This document shows, piece by piece, positions 53,158-61,796 of a stretch of DNA of 64,000 nt (position 1 is its first letter; each line of letters starts with the position of its first letter). The notes beneath the pieces were generated by a model. That model was not told the DNA's origin. It ran no database searches and worked only from the letters and a program-made list of their open reading frames with translations. Source of the stretch: Massilia sp. BSC265 (GTDB lineage: Bacteria; Pseudomonadota; Gammaproteobacteria; Burkholderiales; Burkholderiaceae_D). Where the stretch lies: contig NZ_JPXI01000010.1 in assembly GCF_000740675.1 (NCBI RefSeq), positions 186,001-250,000 on the forward strand. The letters run 5' to 3'. Made by a program: the position numbers and the translations under genes.

Positions 53158-55017
53158 ATGAGACACTTCTTCGCCACCCTGCTGATCGGCACTGCCGCCC
53201 TCAGCCCCTTCGCCACCCACGCCCAGCCTTCCATTGCCCACATGGAGCCGCCGTTCTGGTGGACCGGCATGCAGCACAAGGGACTGCAACTCATGGTGCA
53301 TGGCGAACGCATCGCCGAGCTCGAGCCCACGCTGGCCTATCCGGGTGTGCGCATCGCCTCGGTCACCCGGGTCCCCAGCGGGAACTACCTGTTCATCGAC
53401 CTGGAGATCGGCGAGGAAGCGAAGCCAGGCAAATTCGACATCATGTTCAAGGGCGCCGGCCGCCAGGCCAGCTACACCTACCAGCTGCTGGCCCGCGAGC
53501 CCGGCTCGGCCCAGCGCATCGGCTTCAACAGCAGCGATGCGATCTACCAGGTGATGCCGGACCGCTTTGCCAACGGTGACCCGAAAAACGACTCTACGGC
53601 GGATACGCTGGAGAAAGCCGATCGCAAGAACGGCTCGGGGCGCCACGGCGGCGACATCCAGGGCATCATCGACCGCCTCGACTATATCCAGGGCATGGGC
53701 TTCACCCAGCTATGGCCCACCCCGCTGGTCGAGAACAACATGCCGGCCTATTCGTATCACGGCTATGCCGCCACCGACCACTACCGCATCGACCCGCGCT
53801 ACGGCAGCAACGAGGACTTCCGCCGCCTGTCCCGGGAGGCGAAGAAGCGCGGCATCGGCCTGATCCAGGACGTGGTGCTGTCGCATATCGGCAGTTCGCA
53901 CTGGTGGATGAAGGACCTGCCGGCGCCGGACTGGATCAACTACGGCGGCAAGTTCGTGCCGACCCAGCACCACCGCACCGCCGTGCAGGACCCCTACGCC
54001 TCGAAGGAGGACGCCGACAACTTCACGCGCGGCTGGTTCGTCGAGAGCATGCCCGACCTGAACCAGTCGAATCCGATGGTGGCCAACTACCTCATCCAGA
54101 ACAACATCTGGTGGATCGAGTATGCCGGCCTGTCAGGGCTGCGCATCGACACCTTCGGCTATTCGGACGGCGCCTTCCTGTCCGAGTACACGAGGCGCCT
54201 GATGGCGGAATACCCGAAGCTGAACATGGTCGGCGAAGAATGGAGCACGCTGGTGCCGGTGGTGGCGCGCTGGCAGCGCGGCAAGGACAACTTCGACGGC
54301 TACCGCGCGTCGACCCCGAGCCTGATGGACTTCCCGCTGGCGGAAAGCATGCGCACGGCGCTCGCCGACAAGCGTGGCGGCAACGTCTTCACCAATGTAT
54401 ATGAGACGCTCTCGCTCGACTACCTGTACCCGGAGCCGGGCAACCTGGTGCTGTTCGAGGCGAACCACGACGTCTCGCGCATCTGGAGCGAGCTGGGCGA
54501 AGACTTCGACCGCTACCGGATGATGATGGTGTTCCTGATGACGATGCCGCGCATTCCCCAGCTTTATACCGGCGACGAGATCCTGATGACCAGCGCCACC
54601 GGCGAACGTGACGACGCCAGCTACCGGCGCGACTTCCCTGGCGGCTGGGCCGGCGACAAGGTCGATGCCTTCGCGGGCAAGGGTCTTACGGCGCAGCAGC
54701 GTGCGGCCCAGGAGCTGGTGCGCAAGCTGGCCAACTGGCGCAAGGGCCAGCCGGTGATCCATCGCGGCAAGCTGATGCATTACGGCCCGCGCGACAATAC
54801 CTATGTCTACTTCCGCTACGATGAGAATAAAAAAGTGCTGGTCGCCTTCAACAACAACCCAAAGGAGATGGTGCTCGACACCTACCGCTTCCGCGAAATG
54901 CTGGCCGGCGTGCCCTCCGGCGTGGACGTCCTGAGCGGCAAGCGTTTCGAGCTGGGCAAGGAGCTGCGCCTGCCGGCCGGAGCCGCCGTCATCGTCGAAC
55001 TGGAGGCGGCACGATGA
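53158..55017 (+). CDS. Secreted GH13 neopullulanase / cyclomaltodextrinase-like (SusA-like)
   Basis: A 619-residue exported enzyme (signal 1-23, …ATHAQP). An N-terminal immunoglobulin-like domain of the cyclomaltodextrinase type (MEPPFWWTGMQHKGLQLMVHG, residues 29-49) precedes the barrel: QDVVLSHIG (238-246), GLRIDTFGYSD with nucleophile Asp331, MVGEEWS with Glu360, and ANHDVSRIW with Asp438. Likely cuts maltodextrins, cyclodextrins or pullulan in the periplasm. ATG 53158 opens the signal peptide. The next gene overlaps by 4 bases (ATGA), so both enzymes are made together. Confidence 0.92.
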   Translation: MRHFFATLLIGTAALSPFATHAQPSIAHMEPPFWWTGMQHKGLQLMVHGERIAELEPTLAYPGVRIASVTRVPSGNYLFIDLEIGEEAKPGKFDIMFKGAGRQASYTYQLLAREPGSAQRIGFNSSDAIYQVMPDRFANGDPKNDSTADTLEKADRKNGSGRHGGDIQGIIDRLDYIQGMGFTQLWPTPLVENNMPAYSYHGYAATDHYRIDPRYGSNEDFRRLSREAKKRGIGLIQDVVLSHIGSSHWWMKDLPAPDWINYGGKFVPTQHHRTAVQDPYASKEDADNFTRGWFVESMPDLNQSNPMVANYLIQNNIWWIEYAGLSGLRIDTFGYSDGAFLSEYTRRLMAEYPKLNMVGEEWSTLVPVVARWQRGKDNFDGYRASTPSLMDFPLAESMRTALADKRGGNVFTNVYETLSLDYLYPEPGNLVLFEANHDVSRIWSELGEDFDRYRMMMVFLMTMPRIPQLYTGDEILMTSATGERDDASYRRDFPGGWAGDKVDAFAGKGLTAQQRAAQELVRKLANWRKGQPVIHRGKLMHYGPRDNTYVYFRYDENKKVLVAFNNNPKEMVLDTYRFREMLAGVPSGVDVLSGKRFELGKELRLPAGAAVIVELEAAR

Positions 55018-57917
55018 AGCGCCGCCTGCTTGCGACCGCCGCCCTCCTCGCCTGCCTGGGTGCACACGCCAAGGACAAGGAGCTCTACATCCGCGGCGCC
55101 TTCAACGGCTGGGGTACCGACAACGCCCTCGTCCACAAGGGCAAGGGCATCTACGAGGCCGACATCCTGGTCAGTCCCGGCAACCATGCCTTCAAGGTGG
55201 GCAGCCGCGACTGGAGCGACGAGTGGGTGGCTGACGCCGACAAGAGCGTGACGGTGGCGCCGGGCACGCCCTACCGGCTCGAGACCCAGGCCGGCCCGGA
55301 AGACTACCTGTTCGTGCGCCAGACCGGCACTTACCGCTTCACGGTGGATGCCTCCAGCCCGGGCGCCCCCACCCTGCGCGTGGTGCGTCTGGACACGCCA
55401 CAGGCGGCAAGCGCCCACGATCCGCATGCCGGGCGCGAAGCGGTGGCCACGCTCGCGTGGCCGACCTGGGACGGCAAGCAGGAAAGCGCGCGCTTCTCCT
55501 CGCCCGACCCCAAGGCGGAACTGCGGCGCTACGCCCACTCCACCACCCTGAGCCTGCGCGATCCGGGACCGCAGCACAGGGAATACGCCGAGCAGCCCGG
55601 CTTGCCGCGCATCCGCACCGGCAACCTGGCCTTCGACGCCCTGTTCGCACTCGCAGGCGCCGAGATGCGCCTGGACTCGGTCAGCCAGATCCGCGACGGC
55701 AACTACAACGGCGGCGCCGCGATCCCCTGCGAGTGCTTCGAGACCGGCGAGAAGTGGCACTACGTGTGGACCCGCGACCTGTCCTATGCGGCCGACCTCG
55801 GCCTGGCCCTGCTGGACCCGCAGCGGGTACGCAACTCGCTCGAGTTCAAGCTCTCCGGCTGGCGCAAGGGCGTGCCGATCGCCCCGCAAGTGGCGGGGAC
55901 GGCGGATGGCATGCAGATCGTGCAGGACACCGGCAGCGGCGGCAGTTGGCCGGTCAGCACCGATCGCGTCACCTGGGCCTTCGCGGCGGAAGAAACCCTG
56001 CGCACCCTGCCCGCTGCGGAACGTGCGCCGTTCGCGAAGCGCGCGCTGCGGGCACTGACGAACACCATCGAGAACGACCGCATCGCGGCCTTCGACAAGA
56101 AGAGCGGCCTGTACATGGGCGAGCAATCCTTCCTCGACTGGCGCGACCAGAGCTATGCGTCCTGGATTCCAAACGAGCTGGCCTTCATGTCGACCTCGAA
56201 GTCGCTGTCGACCAACGTCGGCCATGTCCAGGCCCTCAAGCTGGGGTCGAAACTGGCGCGCGAGCATGGGGACGAAGTCCGTGCCCGCCGCTACGCGCAA
56301 TGGGCGATCGAGCTGGCCCGCGCCATCAACACCCAGCTATGGCTCGACGATGCCGGCATGTACAGCAGCCTGACGGCCGGCCACCTCGACGGCGCGCCGA
56401 TGCACAAATTCGACTGGCTCGGCCAGTCGCTTGCCATCATCAGCGGTGTCGCGGGCGAGGAGCGCGCGCGCTCGATCCTGGCGCGCTACCCGCATGGGCC
56501 GATGGGGGCGCCGGTCATCTACCCGCAGCAGCCGGGCATGCCGGTCTACCACAACCGCGCCTTGTGGCCCTTCGTCACGGCCTACGGCCTGAAGGCAGCC
56601 ACCCACGCCGGCAACGTGGCGGTGGCCGATGCCGCCATCGACTCGCTCATGCGCGGCGCGGCGCTGAACATGTCGAACATGGAGAACCTCGAGTGGCTGT
56701 CCGGCCAGCCGCTGCTGCTCGACGAACGCCATCCGAACCTGATCGGGCCGGTGATCAATTCGCGGCGCCAGCTGTGGTCCGTCGGCGCCTACCTCGGCAT
56801 GGTGGTGGGCGAGGTGTTCGGCGTGTCGCTGGACGATGACGCCCTCGTGCTGCGCCCCTTCGTCACCGCCAGATTGCGGCGCGAGATGTTCGCCGCTTCC
56901 GGCGAGATCGCGCTGCACGACTTGCGCCTGCACGGCAAGCGCATCGACCTGCGCCTGCGCCTGCCGGTGGCAAGCCGGCAGGACGGCTACTACCTGGTGG
57001 AACAGGTCCTGGTGAACGGCAAGCGCAGCAGCGAGCGGATTCCGCTCGCCCAGCTCCTGGATCACAACCAGGTCGAGATCGTGCTCGGCCGGCTGGCGCC
57101 CGGCCAGCAGGAGATCCGCCGCGTGAAGGACGATCCCTACGCCGATGGCGGCGCCACCTTCGGCCCGCGCGAGCCCGCCATCGCTGCAGTGACGCGCGGT
57201 GCCAAAGGCGTGACGCTGCAGATCGCCGGCAACGCCGGCGAACAGGGCGTCACCTACAGCGTGTACCGCGACGGCAAGCGCGTGGCCGACGGCTTGGGCA
57301 CCGGCAGCTGGCTGGATCGTTCCGCGAGTCCCTATGGCTGCTATGCGGTGGAGGCGCGCTTCACGGCCAGCGGCAACCGCAGCCACCACAGCGCGCCGCG
57401 CTGCGTCGACCCGGGCATCGAGATCGGCGTCACCGATCCGCGCACCGTCTCCAACGTCAAGCCCGGTGCGCCGCACCCGCGCTTCCCGAGTGGCGGCAAC
57501 TACGTACGCCTGGAAGGCTGGGGCCAACCGGGCGACCGCTTCGCCGTGGAACGCATCGCCGTGCCGGCAGCCGGCAACTACCAGGTGCAGGTGCGCTACC
57601 ACAACGCGGCCAACCAGGTGAACCTGGGGATCAGCGGCGGCGTGAAGTGGCTGGCCGTGAAGGACGGGCGCGGCCGGGTCGTGGCGCAGGGCGTGGTGCA
57701 GCTTCCGCATGCGCCGCTGGCAAAAGCGGATACACCGACCGTGTATTCGACGCCGTTGGCGGCACGCCTGGGGCGCGGCAGCTACCGCATCGAGATGAGC
57801 GACTTCTACAATATGAGCTATCTCGACAGTAACAGCAGCTTCAGCGCGGCGGGCGGACTCACCGGACCGTCGAACCGCTTCGACATCTACGGAATTCGCC
57901 TGTTGCGGGTCAATTGA
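55014..57917 (+). CDS. Large exported (alpha/alpha)6-barrel glycosidase with carbohydrate-binding modules
   Basis: A 967-residue multi-domain protein. Signal peptide 1-19; a starch-binding-like module at about 20-110 (LYIRGAFNGWGTDNALVHKG, resembling CBM20/48 of pullulanase type); a linker; a six-hairpin barrel at about 205-640 with ECFETGEKWHYVWTRDLSYA (240-259), GSGGSWPVSTDRVTWA, and YHNRALWPFVTAYGLKA; a beta region to 720; a fibronectin-like segment; and a C-terminal CBM6/35-like jelly roll (NYVRLEGWGQPGDRFAVERI). Probably exo-acting on starch oligosaccharides, judging from operon and N-terminal module. I cannot assign it to a defined GH family or name the catalytic acids with confidence. 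GGAGG precedes it. Confidence 0.8.
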   Translation: MKRRLLATAALLACLGAHAKDKELYIRGAFNGWGTDNALVHKGKGIYEADILVSPGNHAFKVGSRDWSDEWVADADKSVTVAPGTPYRLETQAGPEDYLFVRQTGTYRFTVDASSPGAPTLRVVRLDTPQAASAHDPHAGREAVATLAWPTWDGKQESARFSSPDPKAELRRYAHSTTLSLRDPGPQHREYAEQPGLPRIRTGNLAFDALFALAGAEMRLDSVSQIRDGNYNGGAAIPCECFETGEKWHYVWTRDLSYAADLGLALLDPQRVRNSLEFKLSGWRKGVPIAPQVAGTADGMQIVQDTGSGGSWPVSTDRVTWAFAAEETLRTLPAAERAPFAKRALRALTNTIENDRIAAFDKKSGLYMGEQSFLDWRDQSYASWIPNELAFMSTSKSLSTNVGHVQALKLGSKLAREHGDEVRARRYAQWAIELARAINTQLWLDDAGMYSSLTAGHLDGAPMHKFDWLGQSLAIISGVAGEERARSILARYPHGPMGAPVIYPQQPGMPVYHNRALWPFVTAYGLKAATHAGNVAVADAAIDSLMRGAALNMSNMENLEWLSGQPLLLDERHPNLIGPVINSRRQLWSVGAYLGMVVGEVFGVSLDDDALVLRPFVTARLRREMFAASGEIALHDLRLHGKRIDLRLRLPVASRQDGYYLVEQVLVNGKRSSERIPLAQLLDHNQVEIVLGRLAPGQQEIRRVKDDPYADGGATFGPREPAIAAVTRGAKGVTLQIAGNAGEQGVTYSVYRDGKRVADGLGTGSWLDRSASPYGCYAVEARFTASGNRSHHSAPRCVDPGIEIGVTDPRTVSNVKPGAPHPRFPSGGNYVRLEGWGQPGDRFAVERIAVPAAGNYQVQVRYHNAANQVNLGISGGVKWLAVKDGRGRVVAQGVVQLPHAPLAKADTPTVYSTPLAARLGRGSYRIEMSDFYNMSYLDSNSSFSAAGGLTGPSNRFDIYGIRLLRVN

Positions 57918-57918
57918 A

Positions 57919-58908
57919 TCAGGCGGCTTCCGCTTCACCGGGATCCGGCCGCGCTTCCTTGCGCGACGGTCCCTGCGACATCAGGAGCAGCCGCCCTTCC
58001 AGCACACGGAACTCGAGCGGCATCGCCATCTGCGCCACTTCGCCGTCGGCCGCGACCTTCATGCGCTTGCGGCCGTAGACCGAGGGCGTGCGCACCAGCA
58101 GGCGCTTGAAGGCGAAGGCTTCGACATCCTCGTCGTCGCCCAAGTGCCCCAGCATGCCGCGCACCAGCAGGCGCAGCAGGCCTAGCTTGCCCATTGGCTT
58201 GGGCGCGATGGCAACCAACTGCCCGTCCTCGACCGCCTCGATCAGGCCGTCGCGCATCCCGACCTGCTCCAGCTGCAAACGGTTATTTCCGACGAACAGG
58301 GTCGTGGTGCGCAAGCGGCGTTCCTTGCCGTCTTGCTCGAGCGTGATGCGCAGGTGCCGGTGCGGTCGCAGCGCGATCTTGAGGGCCGAAAAGAAAGCGA
58401 CGACACGGCTGCGCCCATACTGGCGCTTGTCGTGCTCGCGCTCTTCGAGCAGTTTCGGATAGAGGCCGACGCTGGCGTTGACGAGGAAGATCTTGTTGTT
58501 CAGCAGGCCCACCTGCACCGGCCGCATCCTGGCCCGCAGCAGCGCATACACGGCCTCGGCCAGGTCTTCTGGAATGCCGTGGGTACGGCCGAAATAGTTG
58601 AACGTTCCCTGTGGCAAGACGCCAAAGGGGCAGCCGGCCAGCACGGCTTCATGCGCCACCGTGTTGATGGTGCCGTCGCCGCCCGCCGCCACCAGGATGC
58701 CGCCTTCCGCCATGGCGCGCGCTGCCATGCTGCGCGCCTTCCCGGCCAGCCCGGCCGGGTCGTCGACCAGTTCCAGCGTGCAACTGCGGCCGGCGGAGGC
58801 CAGCACGCTTTCGATGGTCGAGCGCCGCAGTTCGGTCTCGGAATGACCGGACCCGGCGTTCAGGACAATGAAAAACGGCGCATCGGGGCGCGGTTCGGTG
58901 ATCGGCAT
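57919..58908 (-). CDS. Diacylglycerol kinase family lipid kinase (YegS/DagK-like)
   Basis: A 329-residue soluble kinase. The nucleotide-binding motif GGDGTIN is at 76-82, preceded by FIVLNAGSG (13-21), and LPQGTFNYFGRTHGIP follows; the second beta-sandwich domain contains DGLIEAVEDGQ. Such enzymes phosphorylate diacylglycerol, phosphatidylglycerol or sphingoid lipids. Substrate unknown. Convergent with the glycosidase gene, 1 base apart; it is otherwise isolated and has a 97-bp repeat just upstream. Confidence 0.9.
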   Translation of the reverse strand: MPITEPRPDAPFFIVLNAGSGHSETELRRSTIESVLASAGRSCTLELVDDPAGLAGKARSMAARAMAEGGILVAAGGDGTINTVAHEAVLAGCPFGVLPQGTFNYFGRTHGIPEDLAEAVYALLRARMRPVQVGLLNNKIFLVNASVGLYPKLLEEREHDKRQYGRSRVVAFFSALKIALRPHRHLRITLEQDGKERRLRTTTLFVGNNRLQLEQVGMRDGLIEAVEDGQLVAIAPKPMGKLGLLRLLVRGMLGHLGDDEDVEAFAFKRLLVRTPSVYGRKRMKVAADGEVAQMAMPLEFRVLEGRLLLMSQGPSRKEARPDPGEAEAA

Positions 58909-58940
58909 CGATGGTTCGCTTGACGGTTGGTGGACTAAGA

Positions 58941-59037
58941 GCGCCTAACAAAACCTCCATAGCTGCGTTGCACCGTCTCGCCGTACAGGGGTACTGTCTT
59001 CGACGTTGCGCCTTGCTCTGAAGGTTTTGTCAGGCGC
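58941..59037. repeat. 97-bp repeat with inverted ends, copy A
   Basis: Begins GCGCCTAACAAAACC and ends GGTTTTGTCAGGCGC: 15-base inverted ends with one mismatch. The second copy at 62611-62707 is the same length in the opposite orientation and differs at about 14 of 97 positions (hand alignment, no gaps). No open frame. It lies upstream of the lipid-kinase gene. Confidence 0.85.
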
Positions 59038-59040
59038 TCC

Positions 59041-59120
59041 AAGTACTCGCTCCAAAATAAATGTGTTTTGGCTGCCAGAACTCACATTTATTTCTGGTCG
59101 AGTATTCTGGTCGAGTACTT
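59041..59120. repeat. 80-bp nested inverted repeat next to copy A
   Basis: Outer arms AAGTACTCG (59041-59049) and CGAGTACTT (59112-59120) are perfect complements; inner arms AAATAAATGTG (59055-59065) and CACATTTATTT (59083-59093) are also perfect. A short direct repeat (TCTGGTCGAGTA) sits in the right arm. It begins three bases after the 97-bp repeat. No T-run; function unknown. Confidence 0.75.
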
Positions 59121-59162
59121 AGCAACGCCATCCTACCACCACCGCGCGCCGCGCGCGGTGCG

Positions 59163-59684
59163 CTACAGCGCCATCCCGTACAGGTTCAGCTCGGGCTCGC
59201 CCGCCGCGAGCGCGCGCCTGCCTTCGAAGCGCATTCCCAGCCTGAGCAGCAGCGCGATCGAGGCGGCGTTGCCCGGCGTGGTAATGGCCGCCAGGCGCGG
59301 GATGCCGAGCGTGCGCGCATGCGCCACCACGGCCCGGGCGGCTTCGAAAGCATAGCCCCGGCCGCGGTGGCGCGGCAGGAAGGCGTAGCCGATGTCGACG
59401 TCCTCGAGCGTGTCGCGCTTGACGAGGCCGGACAGGCCGACAGGGACGCCCTCCTCGGCCAGCTCCACCATGTACATCGAATGGCCGCGCGTGCGCTGCA
59501 TTGCCACCGGGCCGTCCTCGATCGATTTCACCGCGGCATCAAGGGTGCGCACGCCCCGGTCACCGATGTGCTCGATGAAGGCGGGGTCGTTGAACAGTTC
59601 CAGGAACACCGGAGCATCGCCCGTGTCCACGAGGCGCAGGCGCAGGCGTTCGGTACGGAGGACCTCAAGCGGGTGGCGCCTCAT
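59163..59684 (-). CDS. GNAT N-acetyltransferase (RimJ/RimL-like)
   Basis: A 173-residue acetyltransferase: RTERLRLRLVDTGDAPVFLEL start, typical of the RimJ/RimL group, a substrate loop, DVDIGYAFLPRHRGRGYAFEAA with the acetyl-CoA motif R-G-R-G-Y-A (about residues 118-130), and NAASIALLLRLGMRFEG. It acetylates a protein N-terminus or small amine, target unknown. ATG 59684 overlaps the upstream GNAT stop by 4 bases, so both are co-translated. Confidence 0.92.
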   Translation of the reverse strand: MRRHPLEVLRTERLRLRLVDTGDAPVFLELFNDPAFIEHIGDRGVRTLDAAVKSIEDGPVAMQRTRGHSMYMVELAEEGVPVGLSGLVKRDTLEDVDIGYAFLPRHRGRGYAFEAARAVVAHARTLGIPRLAAITTPGNAASIALLLRLGMRFEGRRALAAGEPELNLYGMAL

Positions 59685-60205
59685 TCGTCCGCCGTCGGCC
59701 AGTAGTCCGGATCCTGCAGCAGCTGGTACATGACGTAGGCGTCCACATAGCCGAGACGCTTGTGGCGGTAGGCCTTGGGCAGGGTGCCGACAATCGAGAA
59801 GCCGAGCTTCTTCCACAGCCGGACGGCGGCGGTATTGGTGCTCACGACGTAGTTGAACTGCATGGCGAGGTAGCCCTGGCGGCGCGCCTCGACCAGGCTG
59901 TGCTCGCCGAGCAGGCGCCCGACACCGGCGCCCTGCGCCGAGGGACTGACCATGTAGGACGCATTGGCCACGTGGTGGCCGCGGCCGACCTGGTTCGGCA
60001 CCAGGCGGTACATGCCGAGCACGCGCGCACCGCTGGTCGCGACGAAGGCCGTCACCTCGGGGCCGAGCCAGTAGGCATGGCCTGCCTCGCGCGAGGTGGC
60101 GGTAGTGAACGGATAGGTTTCGCCGGCCGCGACGTGGGCACAGAAGATGCTCCACATCGCATCGAAATCTTGCTCGCCGGCGGGGCGGATCTGGATGTCT
60201 TTCAC
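59681..60205 (-). CDS. GNAT N-acetyltransferase, GTG start
   Basis: A 174-residue acetyltransferase: IQIRPAGEQDFDAMWSIF start, central strand AYMVSPSAQGAGVGRLLGEH with the acetyl-CoA loop (Q-G-A-G-V-G), and YVVSTNTAAVRLWKKLGFSIVGTLP, the alpha4-beta6 region. The family resembles phosphinothricin/YhhY-type transferases. The GTG at 60205 has no alternative ATG near. It is the first gene of a pair with the RimL-like enzyme; no other neighbour explains the target. Confidence 0.92.
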   Translation of the reverse strand: MKDIQIRPAGEQDFDAMWSIFCAHVAAGETYPFTTATSREAGHAYWLGPEVTAFVATSGARVLGMYRLVPNQVGRGHHVANASYMVSPSAQGAGVGRLLGEHSLVEARRQGYLAMQFNYVVSTNTAAVRLWKKLGFSIVGTLPKAYRHKRLGYVDAYVMYQLLQDPDYWPTADE

Positions 60206-60297
60206 GGCTGTCAGGGACGCGTTACCGAACTTAAAGCGTTCTATTCTAGCCTTAAATTGTCATGGATTTCACAAATCGTGCGCGGCTTTTTGAGCGG

Positions 60298-61596
60298 TTA
60301 TTTTGTCGCCTGCGTCGCGGCCTGCTGCGGCATCCTGAAGTCGGTGGCCGCCGGCCGCCCGGGCAGGTGCAGTGTCACCCGGGCGGACGGCGCCTCGGCC
60401 ACCACGGCGCCGCGCCGCACCACCAGCTTGCGCGCCGCGCGCAGCCGGATCGCCTCGATCGTGGAGCCGGCGTCCAGCAGCACCAGGTCGGCCTTGCAGC
60501 CCGGCGCCAGCCCGTAGCCCTCGAGGCCGAGGATGCGCGCCGGGGTCTCGGTCACCGCCAGGAAGCACTGGTGCATCGCCTCCACCCCGGTCATCTGCGC
60601 CACGTGCAGTCCCATGTGCGCCACTTCCAGCATGTCGCCGGAACCCATGCCGTACCAGGGGTCGAGCACGCAGTCGTGGCCAAAGGCGACGTCGACGCCC
60701 GCCGCGAGCAGCTCCGGCACCCGGGTCATGCCGCGCCGCTTCGGGTAGGTGTCGTGGCGGCCCTGCAGGGTGATGTTGATGAGCGGGTTGGCGATTGCCG
60801 CGACACCGCTCTCCGCGATCAGGGGCAGCAGCTTGCTCACGTAATAATTGTCCATCGAGTGCATCGAGGTCAGGTGCGAGCCGGCCACCAGGCCCTGCAT
60901 GCCGAGGCGCCGGGTCTCGGCGGCCAGGGTCTCGATGTGGCGCGACATCGGGTCGTCGGTCTCGTCGCAATGCATGTCCACGCGCCGGTCCTGCTGCGCC
61001 GCGTACTCGCACAGCAGGCGGATCGATTCCGCTCCGTCGGCCATGGTACGTTCGAAGTGCGGGATGCCGCCGACCACGTCGACCCCCATCGCAATGGCGC
61101 GTTTCAGGTTGTCGAAGGCGCCGGGGCTGCGCAGCAGGCCGTCCTGGGGAAAGGCGACCAGCTGCAGGTCGAGGTAGGGCGCGACCTGGCGGCGCACTTC
61201 CAGCAGCGCTTCGACAGCCAGCAGGCGGTCGTCGCAGATGTCGACGTGGGTGCGGATCGCCAGCAGCCCGCGCGCCACCGCCCAGTCGCAGTAGCGCAGG
61301 GCGCGCTCGATCAGCGCCTCCTGCGCCAGCTGGGGCTTGAGCTCGCCCCAGAGGCGGATCCCTTCCAGCAGCGTGCCGCTGCGGTTCACCCGCGGCATGC
61401 CGTAGCTGAGCGTCGAATCCATGTGGAAGTGCGCATCCACGAAGGGCGGGCTGACCAGGTCGCCGCAGGCGTCGATCTCGCGCGCCCCTTGCGCGGCCAG
61501 CCGCTTTTCCACGGCGGCGATGCGTTCGCCGTTGATGCCGATGTCGATGCCGCGGCTGCCGTCCGGCAGGCTGGCGTTGCGAATCACGAGATCCAT
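60298..61596 (-). CDS. codA: Cytosine deaminase (CodA-like amidohydrolase)
   Basis: A 432-residue metal-dependent hydrolase. It tracks E. coli CodA closely: VDAHFHMDSTLSYG (metal-binding H-x-H), SGTLLEGIRLW, IRTHVDICDD, VAFPQDGLL, MHCDETDDPMSRHIET with the catalytic Glu, GSHLTSMHSM, NPLINITLQGRHDTYPKRRG, and FGHDCVLDPW with the metal Asp. It converts cytosine to uracil and ammonia, so supports pyrimidine salvage or nitrogen supply. The usual partner permease CodB is absent here. ATG 61596 follows AGGAGG. Confidence 0.93.
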   Translation of the reverse strand: MDLVIRNASLPDGSRGIDIGINGERIAAVEKRLAAQGAREIDACGDLVSPPFVDAHFHMDSTLSYGMPRVNRSGTLLEGIRLWGELKPQLAQEALIERALRYCDWAVARGLLAIRTHVDICDDRLLAVEALLEVRRQVAPYLDLQLVAFPQDGLLRSPGAFDNLKRAIAMGVDVVGGIPHFERTMADGAESIRLLCEYAAQQDRRVDMHCDETDDPMSRHIETLAAETRRLGMQGLVAGSHLTSMHSMDNYYVSKLLPLIAESGVAAIANPLINITLQGRHDTYPKRRGMTRVPELLAAGVDVAFGHDCVLDPWYGMGSGDMLEVAHMGLHVAQMTGVEAMHQCFLAVTETPARILGLEGYGLAPGCKADLVLLDAGSTIEAIRLRAARKLVVRRGAVVAEAPSARVTLHLPGRPAATDFRMPQQAATQATK

Positions 61597-61723
61597 GCGC
61601 GCTCCTCCTGTTGTCTCCCTGATTGTAACCATTTCCCGTCGGATCGGACGGTCAAGCAAAATCCGTAGACCTTGATAATGCTGCAACGCAAGATTTCCAT
61701 ACTTAAACTACAAAATAAGTTCT

Positions 61724-61752
61724 TTGCAACACCGGCCAATCATGGCTACACT
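61724..61752 (+). promoter_or_regulatory. Sigma70-like promoter of the phasin gene
   Basis: TTGCAA (61724-61729), 17 bases, TACACT (61747-61752), in an AT-richer 200-base gap. The gene's start lies 44 bases further, after AAGGAAAT. Optimal spacing makes it credible. Confidence 0.6.
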
Positions 61753-61796
61753 AGTTATATTGCAGTGCGCCATAAAATGACTGACAAGGAAATCTC

